Both the position numbers and the translations under genes were made by a program. Positions 1 to 9,879 of a stretch of 64,000 bases of DNA are shown here, piece by piece. Each line of letters starts with the position of its first letter. Positions within the stretch are counted from its first letter, which is position 1. The DNA is from Endotrypanum monterogeii. Its lineage: Eukaryota > Euglenozoa > Kinetoplastea > Trypanosomatida > Trypanosomatidae. The DNA lies in assembly GCA_000333855.2 (NCBI GenBank), contig CM007319.1, forward strand, positions 713,081 to 777,080, in the 5' to 3' direction. Below the pieces are notes generated by a model, which had not been told where the DNA came from, made no database searches, and was given only the letters and a program-made list of their open reading frames with translations.

Positions 1-3000
1 ACTAAGGTTCAGGAGCGGTATTGCCGCTACCTTCATGTCGGCGTTTGAGGTGTTCTCGTTTTGTCTACACCACACAAGTGTATGAAGAAACCTGAGCAAC
101 ACCGAGTCGACTCACATGTGTGTTTTCCTCCGTCGTCTTCATGCTTCGTCGCCTAACTTGTCAAATCTTTGCATTCTCTCTCTTTTTTAAACCCCCTTTT
201 GTCTCTTTTCTGACCGTATTTCATTGAATACATCCTTCTTCCGTGGATTTTGAGTTGCACACAAACGTCATTGTGTCTTTTGTTTTCTTCTTACAGCACC
301 AACGCATCGTCTCTTCGAACGCTGATCCCTCAACATACCCTGTTTCTCTAAATCCCCTTCCTTTCTCACGCACACCATTTGCCACTCCCGCTCTTACGTC
401 CGCTTCACTTCCCTTTTTATACCCACTTGGCATCTACTCGTTTACTTTCTCCTTCTCGTCGTTCAAAATTTACTACGATACTCTCTATCCGGCGCGGAAA
501 AAGACAAAGCAGGTGCAACTCGCTGCAGCAAACCTTTGTTTTCACCTTTTTTTGGTGGAGGTTCTCGGTGAGGGCTGTGGTATCTCGACCCGAGCTCCAC
601 TTCCTCTACGTATCTTCCCTCTTCTTTTTTTTTTTTCAGCCTCTCCCCCCCCCCACGTTTCTACCTCCCGTCTTTCAACTCCCACTCCTCTAGCTAGTGC
701 TTCTTGTTTTTTTTTTTTTTTGGTGAGGCTGCACGAAGCGACGCTAGGTATTTTCTTTCCCTTATTTGCTTGCTTTTCCCTTCCCCCCTCCGGTGATCTC
801 AGCTGACCACAACTCCTTCAATTCACCCGTTTGGTTTTTCTTCAGGCTCTCATAGTTCATATTCCGAACAGTCGCTACGTTTTTCTACCTGATCGAACGG
901 AGGCAGCTCGAACGCAATCACGTGTAGCGTGTATTTGCTTCAGGGTGGCGGCTTGGAAGGTGTGCGTGTGTCCCTGCAGCCTCTTTTTTTTTTTTTTTTG
1001 GTCTTTGTCTGGTGGTGTGTGTGTGTGCGCGCGCACATTTTTTTTACCGCACTGATTTCCTCCCCCTCATAATTTTTTCCTTTTATTTCATTTGTCTCTT
1101 TTTCGTCTCTCTCTCCCCCCATCATTTCGTTGTTGGCGCCATTGGTGCATGTGCATCTCTCCCCCTTTTCACCCGACGACGAGCGGAATAATTTTTCACT
1201 GACAACCAAACAAAGGGAAAAAAAACATTTTTTTTTCCTGAATTGAAAGTTTGATACTTCTTTAGAAAAGAGAAAGACATTTAAAGGGCAGAGCTTGTCC
1301 GTAGAGATCGGACGCGCAACGCTGTAACACTGCCGTCGGTTCTGGACTAGTGCGGGCTCCTCCGTCTCTTAGTTTGTCTGTCTTGTGTCTGAGCTCGTTC
1401 CCGTCAGTCGCCAACCCCCGCCCACCCCGGACAGTCGTGTGAGAAAGTAGAAAAAAGGAAATCCTTCCTAGGAAAAATCAAGGCTTTAGGTGACCTCCAG
1501 CTGCCTAGTTTTCCTCCCCCCCCCCAAAAAAAAAAAAAAACCTTTAAAAAAACAAATTTCCTCTGGATACACACACACACACACACACACACGCATACGA
1601 CGTCACCCCACTCGAACCTCTGCACACTTTTCGCTCTTTTTCCATTTTTCTTTCTCTTCCCACACGTGTCAGCAATTTTTTTTTGTGTGTCGTGTGTTTT
1701 TTTTTTTCCTCACTACTGACGCCTCTGGGTCGGATTCGGTGTTGAGAATCTCTACACCGGTGTTCTTTCTCCCACTGATTCTCTTTAGTGCTTTTTTTTT
1801 CTTCCCGTTTACCATTAGGAGTATTACTTTGGAAAGAAAAAAAGGGGGTTATTGTTGCTGTTTTCAATCTTCCTCACGTGTTTTTCTCCCCTTCATTTTT
1901 CTGTTTGTTATTGCCCTCCTCAAGTGCTCCCCAGACGCGGAGAGAGCAGAAAAATTGGGTGTGCGTGTCTTGGGCCGGATCTGCTTTTTGTTTGTTGCCC
2001 CCCCCCCCTTTTCCCTTCCCCTTCCCGCGTGTGCTTGTCTTGCTGGGGGTTCTTATTTCTCCCTACTACAACGCTAACTTTTGTTTTTTGTTTCTCCTCG
2101 GCTTTTCTCCTAGTTCAGACCTTTGTATCGTGTGTGTGTGTGTGTATGTGTTTTCTTGCTTTGGCATTACACAATTAAATAGGCATATACAGCATATATA
2201 CATATATATATAGAGGTGTACATAGAGAAAGAGCTGTATTCATATATATACATAAACATCATTATATTTTTTCCCCGGAATAACTATCCTGTCCTCTTGA
2301 TCTTAGTCATTTACGACATTACTACAGATCTAGTGAAAAGGGTGGAAACCCTCAAGAAAATATCAAAAGCAGAATTCAGTATTTTTGTTTTTCTTTCTTC
2401 AATACATCCCCCCACCCCGGTTTCGATTTACCGCGAACGGTTCTTGCAGACACTGATTGGGTGTAACAGACATACAATAAAACATCAGCAACAACCATCA
2501 GGGTAGAGGAAGCACCGTAACTGTTTCTCCTCGCTGTCTTTGGCAATATTTCGAGTGCAGCTGTATATATATATATATATATATATAGCTAGCCCACTCA
2601 TCTCTCGGGTTGAACTGGCACATACGGGTGGTTGCGGCTTTCATAGCACTCCTGATCTTTTGCTTTGCTCCTCTCATTTCCCCTTTGTCGAAGACTCGTC
2701 GATCTTCTTTTTTTTTTTTAACGGGGACCGTCCAGGTAGATTCTCTGTAGTAATAGTTCGGAAAAGAAAAAAGAGGTGTGCGTGTGTGTCTGCAAAGAAG
2801 AGGTGTACCCAGACTTTTCGGTTTGATAAAAAGACATTCTCGTAATTCACTCGTTTGTCCTGTTAGTACTTCAGCTGCATTCATCAAAGTCACTTTTTTT
2901 GTATTTTCTCGTTTTTTTTTTATAGAGGGAGAGTGATTCTCACTGGTGTAGATTTTGAGGAGCATTTTTCGTTTATTTTCACGTTTATTGTTATTCATTT

Positions 3001-3307
3001 TCTGTTTTGCTTTTCCTCCTCTTTTTCTTCCCCCCCGCTGCTTTGCCGCACGAACAGCAAAGAAGACTCTCAAAACATTCAGAGAACAGAAATATTCCAA
3101 AGCTCTCCCCCTACCGCACTTTATTTGCGTATTCCCACTCCTCCCTCCATTTTAATCGCGAGCCCGTTCTCTTTTATGTTAGTTTGTGTTTGTCGACTGC
3201 TCCAGAGCTTCGTCAATCATCACTGCTAAGCTTCCCTCCTCCTACTCCTCTGCACGCCCCATCTGTCCGTGGAGCCTTTCATCAATCTGTAGCTGTGGTA
3301 CTCATTG

Positions 3308-3342
<35 letters not shown>

Positions 3343-3511
3343 TTTGTGGCGTTTACGCGTTGTTTAAAGGCATATTTTAACCCTTCCATCTTTCTACCCA
3401 GTGAAACTGTTGAAGGTACGCTGTTATCAGAGCTCCTACCCACGCATCCATCCCGATACATCGACAACAGAGCACTGTCACGACAACTTCGCTTGTTGTA
3501 AAAAAAAAAAA
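1..3511. other. Gene-free left flank with pyrimidine tracts and microsatellites
   Basis: I see no credible gene here. The stretch is dominated by T- and C-rich tracts on the + strand (for example around 600-730, 980-1000, 1505-1550 and 1680-1800), which create spurious open frames of Phe, Ser and Pro on + and Lys/Arg on -. It holds an (AC)12 run at 1569-1592, a TA run at 2564-2587 and (AT)15 at 3311-3340. It is best read as the 3' UTR of an upstream gene plus the spacer and 5' UTR of the ATPase mRNA. Confidence 0.6.
3381..3401 (+). promoter_or_regulatory. Probable spliced-leader acceptor for the ATPase gene
   Basis: A short pyrimidine tract ends in CCCAG, with the AG at 3400-3401, 111 bases before the chosen ATG at 3512. 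Trypanosomatid mRNAs are trans-spliced at the first AG after such a tract. This would give a 5' UTR of about 110 bases that ends in a 12-base A run directly against the ATG. The site is inferred from pattern only. Confidence 0.45.
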
Positions 3512-6500
3512 ATGCCTCCGACCAACAAAAAAAGTGGCAGCGCTGTTTCGCGCAATGCTCCTAAAGGGAATGATAGTGCCCCACTCACCAACGAAAACGA
3601 GCCCATCACACAATCGGCGACGCGGGCCCATAAAGATTCGAAGGCCATTGCACCGGCTAAAGTCCCGAAGACGGGCCCTGCACCTGATGCCCGGAGTGCC
3701 TCCTCCCGCGGGCCCTCGAAGGGCGTGAATCCGTCGGAAGTCGAGGTGGAAATGAACAACATGAACTCCACGCCGGCAGGCTTTACGGCAAAAGGACTCG
3801 TGTCATCCGATGACAGCGGCGATGTTCCCAACTACGCACCTCTGAAAGTCAGCACCGAGTCACAGTGCATTGGCGGGAAGCAGGTCACCGGGGAGCTTGT
3901 CGGTGATAAGGGAGAGCATCATGCGATGAACTTTGGGGACGACCAAGGAGAGGAGCCGACTCCAGAAGCATATGATCCAAAAGACAAGTTCTGGGCGCTG
4001 GCACTGGAAAATGTTTTCCGTCTCGTGCAGTTGGAAGATCCCCTCTCTGGTATTGAGGCCACGGACGCGCCGCGCCGTGCAAAGGTGTTGGGTGACAATA
4101 TAATCCCGATCAAGGGAGGACCGAGCTGGTTCATTATATTAGCGAACCAATTTAAAAACGCCATCACAGTTGTACTTTTGATCGTCATTGTCATCAGCGG
4201 CATCTTCAAGGATTGGGCCGAGTTTGGTGTCGTTCTTTTTATCCTCTTCTTCAACGCCTTTCTGGGTTTCTACCAGGAATACGGCGCCGAGAAGTCTCTG
4301 GAAAGTCTCAAACAAATGACCGCAGGTGTGGCCAAGGTGCTCCGCAACGGAATTCCTGACATTATCTTCATTGACGAGGTCGTCGTCGGAGATGTCCTTG
4401 TGCTCGAGCAGGGCGCTACCGTGCCCGCCGACTGCCGCATCTTCGAGTCAAATGGTTTAGAGGTGGATGAGTCCCTCTTGACGGGTGAGGCGCTGCCGGT
4501 TGTGAAACATGCGAATGTCATCCGTGACCCGGAAAACCGCCTTGCCCTCGGTGACAGGAAAAACATGGTATACCGCAGCACGCAGGTGACTCAGGGCCGT
4601 GGAAAGGCGGTGGTTGTCGCGGCCGGTCTGCATACCGAGATGGGCAAGCTTGCGAAGCGACTAAGCGACGGCGGTGGCAGTGGCAAGACAGCGTTGATGC
4701 GGAAGCTGGACTACTTGATGTATTTCCTTTTCCTTTGCTGTGCCGTTCTTGCTGTGGTGGTGTTTGCGGCCAACAAAATGCGCTACACACCATCCACGCT
4801 TTCGTACGCCACAGCGGTGGCCATCGCCATTCTCCCGGAGTCGCTGTGCGCTGTGATTACAGTCGCGATGACGTTTTCCGTGAAGCGCATGGCGCAACAG
4901 AAGTGCATCGTGCGTAAGTTGTCGGTATTGGAGGTACTGGGCAACGTCACAGACATTTGTTCCGACAAGACTGGCACTCTGACAGAGAATAAAATGGTTG
5001 TAAAGAAGGCAGTGATGGGTATGGAAGACATGTACACCGTGGGCGGCGCGCCGTACGACACACATGGCGACTTCTTCCCCGCCACGCAGTATGGCCACGA
5101 GCATTCATCTATCAATATGAGTCATTACCACGACGTACGCCACGTGTACGAGTTTCTCAAATGCGCCGCCCTCTGCAGCACAACAGTTCTGCATCTCTCT
5201 CCAGAAGACATGGACTCCCTTACTGGCAATGGTAACCCAACCGAGATCGCTATTCAGGTAATGACCTGGAAAGCAGGTCTGAATCGAGACAGACTCGAAG
5301 AGGAGGGATGGGACTGCATCACGGAATACGCCTTTGACTCAAAGATTAAACGCATGTCTACTGCGTGGGAGAACAAAGAAAAGCGCGAGCTTTATCTGTG
5401 CACCAAAGGTGCCCCTGAGCGTGTAATTGATTTGTGTACGTACAAGATCTCCCAAGACGGCAAGGTGGTAACCCTCAACCAGAAGGATCGCGAACAGGTT
5501 GACCAGTACATCCAAGACTTGGCCGCACAGGGCCTCCGCACAATCTGCTTTGCCTACCGTGACGGCGCCACCAAGATATTTCCGATTCCTAGTGACAAGC
5601 CCTTTATTGACGCGTATAGCCGCGATGAGGTTGAACGTGACCTCGTCTTCCTTGGTATTGTTGGTATCTATGACCCGCCTCGCCCCGAGTCTCGACCGTC
5701 CGTCATTGCTTGCCAGCACGCGGGCATCCGCGTGCGCATGCTCACGGGTGACCACACGTCGACTGCCGGCAGCATTGCCTCGATGCTGAACATCATTCAC
5801 CGCCGCGAGCTAGACGACCCATTGAAGCTGCAGGCGGGACCCGACTTTGACAAGGTTGACAATGACACAATTGACACCTGGGCTGACCTCCCCGTCGTCG
5901 TCGGTCGCTGTTCTCCCGAGTCGAAGGTGAAAATGATCGAATCGCTGCACCGCCGGTCGAAAGTGGTTGCCATGACGGGTGACGGCTTCAACGACTCCCC
6001 CAGTATCAAGATTTCGGATATTGGCTGCGCGATGGGCTCCGGCGTCGATGTTACCAAGGGCGTTGCAGATCTCGTCATCACTGACGACAATTTTTCCACC
6101 ATCGTCAAGGCTGTCGCCGAGGGGCGCCGCATATCCCAGTGTATTCGAAAGTTCGTTGTGCATCTGTTGTCGAGTAACGTGGCTGAGGTGATTGCACTTA
6201 TTTGTGCCCTGCCCATCAGCTACGGCGGCGAGTCCGTGTTTATTCTCTCCCCCATTGAGATTCTTTGGCTGAACATGCTCACCTCGGCTCCCCCAGCGAC
6301 AGGTTTGTCACTCGACAGTGCCACGGACGACATTTTGCAGGTGCCACCCAACACCGCCGGGCTTTTCACGACGGAGCTTATTGCCGACACAGTCGTTTAT
6401 GGATTTTGGCTTGGCGCGGCAACACTGTGCGGCTTCGTGGTGGTGCTTTACGGCTTCAAGGACGGTCCACAGGGCAACAACTGCAACAGCCACAGCGGCA

Positions 6501-7063
6501 CCGGATGTGAAGACATCTGGACTGCCCGTTCCACCGCGTTTGGTATTCTCTACTTTGGCCTGTTGGTTCACTCCTACACGGTACGTCACCCTCGTCTTTC
6601 TGTTTTCAAAATGCGCTGGCTGGACAATATGTGGATTGTCGCGTCCTGCGTCCTCGGCACTGCACTGTTCCCGCTCATTGTATACATCGATGTGATTGCA
6701 CATGGCCTCTTTGTGCACCACAGAATTACGTGGGAATGGGGCGTTATTGGGGTTGCCATCGTCTTCTTCGTTCTGGTATGCGAACTGTACAAGCTGATCA
6801 AAAACTTGTTGTTCCCCATTAAAAAGGTTTCGGTGGAATTCACTGAGGGGTCGGAGACTGTCGAAGAGCAGCTCCAGCACGAGTACAACACCTTCACACG
6901 GACGATGCCCGACGACCGCAGTGTGGAGACCATTGCAAACGAGAACCTGCGTATGTCATTTGCGTCCTTCGCTGGGACCGTGGCCACCGCCAACACAGGT
7001 TCTTTCCGTATGCCTGCACAACAGCAAAAAAGCCGCGTTTCGCTCTTCCGAAGATTTCAATAA
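3512..7063 (+). CDS. ENA-like (type IID) P-type cation-transporting ATPase
   Basis: The 1183-residue protein is a P-type ATPase that couples ATP hydrolysis to cation export, probably Na+ (and K+) at the plasma membrane as for fungal and protist ENA pumps. Residues 1-155 are polar and low-complexity. The actuator motif TGEA is at 324-327. The M4 ion-site motif PESL is at 442-445, the phosphorylation site DKTGTLT starts at Asp485, the nucleotide-domain KGAPE is at 632-636 and the hinge TGDGFNDSP starts at 822. The M5-M6 text around SPIEILWLNMLTSAPPATGL resembles ENA pumps more than the SERCA form, although such genes are often labelled calcium-motive ATPases in trypanosomatids. I chose the ATG at 3512; an in-frame GTG at 3401 lies at the putative splice site and is not a likely start. 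The C-terminal 150 residues are cytosolic and polar. Family assignment is firm; ion specificity is inferred. Confidence 0.93.
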   Translation: MPPTNKKSGSAVSRNAPKGNDSAPLTNENEPITQSATRAHKDSKAIAPAKVPKTGPAPDARSASSRGPSKGVNPSEVEVEMNNMNSTPAGFTAKGLVSSDDSGDVPNYAPLKVSTESQCIGGKQVTGELVGDKGEHHAMNFGDDQGEEPTPEAYDPKDKFWALALENVFRLVQLEDPLSGIEATDAPRRAKVLGDNIIPIKGGPSWFIILANQFKNAITVVLLIVIVISGIFKDWAEFGVVLFILFFNAFLGFYQEYGAEKSLESLKQMTAGVAKVLRNGIPDIIFIDEVVVGDVLVLEQGATVPADCRIFESNGLEVDESLLTGEALPVVKHANVIRDPENRLALGDRKNMVYRSTQVTQGRGKAVVVAAGLHTEMGKLAKRLSDGGGSGKTALMRKLDYLMYFLFLCCAVLAVVVFAANKMRYTPSTLSYATAVAIAILPESLCAVITVAMTFSVKRMAQQKCIVRKLSVLEVLGNVTDICSDKTGTLTENKMVVKKAVMGMEDMYTVGGAPYDTHGDFFPATQYGHEHSSINMSHYHDVRHVYEFLKCAALCSTTVLHLSPEDMDSLTGNGNPTEIAIQVMTWKAGLNRDRLEEEGWDCITEYAFDSKIKRMSTAWENKEKRELYLCTKGAPERVIDLCTYKISQDGKVVTLNQKDREQVDQYIQDLAAQGLRTICFAYRDGATKIFPIPSDKPFIDAYSRDEVERDLVFLGIVGIYDPPRPESRPSVIACQHAGIRVRMLTGDHTSTAGSIASMLNIIHRRELDDPLKLQAGPDFDKVDNDTIDTWADLPVVVGRCSPESKVKMIESLHRRSKVVAMTGDGFNDSPSIKISDIGCAMGSGVDVTKGVADLVITDDNFSTIVKAVAEGRRISQCIRKFVVHLLSSNVAEVIALICALPISYGGESVFILSPIEILWLNMLTSAPPATGLSLDSATDDILQVPPNTAGLFTTELIADTVVYGFWLGAATLCGFVVVLYGFKDGPQGNNCNSHSGTGCEDIWTARSTAFGILYFGLLVHSYTVRHPRLSVFKMRWLDNMWIVASCVLGTALFPLIVYIDVIAHGLFVHHRITWEWGVIGVAIVFFVLVCELYKLIKNLLFPIKKVSVEFTEGSETVEEQLQHEYNTFTRTMPDDRSVETIANENLRMSFASFAGTVATANTGSFRMPAQQQKSRVSLFRRFQ

Positions 7064-8366
7064 ATGACACAGGGAGTGTCGGTGAGGAGGACCGGGGGCC
7101 GGATGACACGCGGAGCCGACGTTTGTGGGTCAACACAAGTTTCAACTGCTGTTGTTACCATCACTGCCCCTCCCCCTTTCCTTCCTCCCTCTTCCCAACG
7201 TCTCGGTCGAACGCTCAGCTTTTTTTTTTTTGTTTTTCTTGTAGAAAACACTTCAGGTGCTACAAAACGGGTGGGCTATGTATGGTGCAAGGTATGGGGA
7301 GAAAGACGTTTTACATGCCATATTCTCCGCCTTCGTTCGATTAGCTCCCGAAGCCTCATCATCTGTTCCTCCGCGTAGTCGTCTCGGGTCTGACAGTGAG
7401 ATATGCGCATGCTCGTCTTGTCGTCCTGGGCTTACCCTCTTTTTTTGTTGTTGAGTAGTGGTGGTACTTGCATTGTGAGGGCTCCCCTCACTCAGTGGGT
7501 GTTTGGCGGTCATAACAAGTGCTATTCCCCCCTTCCATGTTTCTCTTTTCTTGTTACGTTTGAATGCTCCCTGTTTTGGCTCCCTCGAACATTTTGTGAG
7601 TTTAGTGACAGGTGCTGCCCGTAGACCTGCACATGCGCAGCCCTCAACTGCATTTGTCTCCTCCTCAGAGATACGTGCAGTCTGTTCTGTGCGCTCCTCA
7701 TTGGCCTTCTTCTTTTCCTTTGCCCCTTCACCACTACCTTTTGATTTTGTTTTTCTCAAAATACCATGACACTTTTATTATTATTTATTTTAATTTTTTA
7801 CTTCATCCCCTTTTTCTTCCCCTCCCTCGAACGGAGGCGGAAATTACCGCCATCAACACAGCTCGTAGTCGTCAAGCGTGCGCCAGCTGCTGGGCGAGGG
7901 TTTGTGTGTTCGTGGTCAAGATTTCGTCTCCCCACATTTTTTCCCCAATCTAGATGCATTTATTCGTTGCCCACCGCATGTTTTTTAGGAGAGAAATGAA
8001 GTTGCCTCCTGAGAGAGCGGGAGGGGGGGGGAGCTTAACAGTCGCCACCAGCTTGCGAAGTGGGGATATTAGAGTGATATGCTGTTGCCGGCGTTTCCGA
8101 AGGTCATGGGTCTCAGAGTGACCTGCGGGGTTGAATATGTTTGGATCATACCCATACTAGAAGTCTCAGTCCGACATGATTGTATCTCAACTGTACAAGG
8201 TGTATATCTCGCTAGAGAAATGGTAGGGCTCAACTTCATGGGATGTGCCAGGTGGCGAACAGAATAATAGTCGCAGCTGCGAGGCGACATTCGGGAAAAA
8301 AAGAAAAAAATTAACACGCTCCGGTGGAAAAAAAAAAGAGAGAAACTCTTGCTTCTTTCTTTATTG

Positions 8367-8367
<1 letters not shown>

Positions 8368-8404
<37 letters not shown>

Positions 8405-8424
8405 ATTGAAGCTATATGTATACG

Positions 8425-8458
<34 letters not shown>
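8368..8458. repeat. Compound microsatellite (TG)n then (TA)n
   Basis: An uninterrupted TG run of about 18 units at 8368-8403 is separated by 27 bases from an uninterrupted TA run of about 14 units at 8431-8458. Such repeats vary in length between strains and are common in intergenic DNA of this window. Confidence 0.95.
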
Positions 8459-8464
<6 letters not shown>

Positions 8465-9135
8465 TACTTTTTATTTGTTTATATGCAAATTATTCGACAG
8501 GTGATGCAATGCTTGACACCATGCAGAAATCATCAACAACAATATCAACAGACAATTGCAAGTCTTCGCGGCGTTCATTTCTCCTGCCTCCCCCATCCCT
8601 GTACACGTGCGCACATCCATGTGCGTAGAGGATAGTGCAATGTTGGTGCTGGTATCCATCGCAACCTCCGCGTAGGCCTGTACGTTTGTCTGTAAGTGGG
8701 AAGACAGCTCGATGCTCAACCTCTCACAGTGTTGACTGCCCTACCCACGATGAATTTCTCCAGAGCACTGCTGTCTAGATATCTGACGGTGCTGCCGCCC
8801 AACGTCAACTGAATGGCAAGGGGGGTGACTCTACGCCGACACCAGTGCGCTGCTTTTCCACGACACCGTGCTGCCTCTTGTCGTGTGAGGGAGCAGGAGG
8901 GGAGGCAAGGTGGATGTTGCTCCTCGCCTGCTCTCAGGTCTGCAGTTAGCCCGCTCCAGTTGATTTCGTTTTTTGTAGAAAGAGGGTGTTTGACCAAGGC
9001 GTAAGGGAGATGAGCACGCGCGCACATATGCACAAGTATTTTCTATTCTACCCTTTTTTATACACACATTTCTTCTTTCCACTGCCTTGCATTTTTGTCC
9101 CGTAATACTCATTATGCTTCTTCCACGCACACACG

Positions 9136-9157
9136 CACACACACACACACACACACA
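9136..9157. repeat. (CA)11 microsatellite
   Basis: A perfect CA run lies in a gene-free spacer, with a few imperfect CA units just upstream. Confidence 0.95.
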
Positions 9158-9567
9158 GTTTCCTAGCAGTTACATTTCTGTCTTACTCCATTATTCCCCT
9201 CTTTCCCTTATTTTCTCCCCCGCCTCGGTGAACCTATCTCCGTGTGGGCATTTTTTTTTTTCTACGTGCGTTCCTTCTCAACTTTTTATATTTTGTCCAC
9301 CTTTTAGTGATTTATAACCTGACGTACGCTATCCACGGTGCGCCAACCAACACAAAGCGCACCGACCCAGCCAGCAAACGAGGGTGTGTCCTCCGCACGT
9401 ACTCGTAGCGAAAAGAGTGAGTTGGGCAGCGCAGGCCTCCCCAAACGAAAGTTAACCATAAGAAAACAACAGTTAATTCTTTAGCTGCCGTGTGAAGGCG
9501 CCCCTTCCTTTGTCGCACTCCTTCCTGGTGCCCCCACTTGTATTTCTGTTTGCTTTCTCTGTTTGTC

Positions 9568-9570
<3 letters not shown>

Positions 9571-9610
<40 letters not shown>
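9571..9610. repeat. (AT)20 microsatellite
   Basis: A perfect AT run of 40 bases lies about 270 bases upstream of the kinesin start codon. It is palindromic and so could form a hairpin. Confidence 0.97.
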
Positions 9611-9612
<2 letters not shown>

Positions 9613-9729
9613 TTCCCTTGAATCGTTGCTTACGTGTGTGTGATTGTTTTGTACTCATCTAAATTTATTCCCGGTTCTCCAGCTTTTTGTGTGTTGTTGT
9701 GGCTTTAGTATTATTTTCCCTCGAGGGCG

Positions 9730-9777
9730 TCCTCTCAACCCTCCCCTCCCCCCTTTCCTCATTGCGCTTTGTTGTAG
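9730..9777 (+). promoter_or_regulatory. Probable spliced-leader acceptor for the kinesin gene
   Basis: A strong C/T tract (9730-9775) ends in TTGTAG, with AG at 9776-9777, about 100 bases before the kinesin ATG. It is one of the clearest acceptor candidates in the window. Confidence 0.6.
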
Positions 9778-9879
9778 TCTTTTGAATGACACATCTGCTT
9801 GGCATCCTGAGTGAATAGATTTATACAAATACGCATATATATTTATATATAGGCAAACAGACAAGGGCTTCTATTCACA

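Larger units (their letters stand above)
7064..9879. other. Intergenic region between ATPase and kinesin
   Basis: No supported gene is present. The first part is pyrimidine-rich. It contains a (TG)n run at 8368-8403 followed closely by a TA run at 8431-8458, a CA run at 9136-9157 and a long AT run at 9571-9610. Two islands without low complexity, roughly 8041-8270 and 8640-9010, have no long open frame; they could be UTR or decayed retroposon sequence, which I cannot show. Confidence 0.55.

Noticed and set aside
243..2213. Several open frames of 100-195 codons on both strands near the left edge
   Set aside because: They are built from poly-T, poly-C and CA/TG runs and encode long Phe, Ser, Pro or Lys/Arg stretches; no domain or codon bias like the real genes.
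2498..3100. Minus-strand frame of 200 codons
   Set aside because: Contains a Tyr-Ile repeat from a TA microsatellite and Lys-rich text opposite pyrimidine tracts; no neighbouring minus-strand gene exists.
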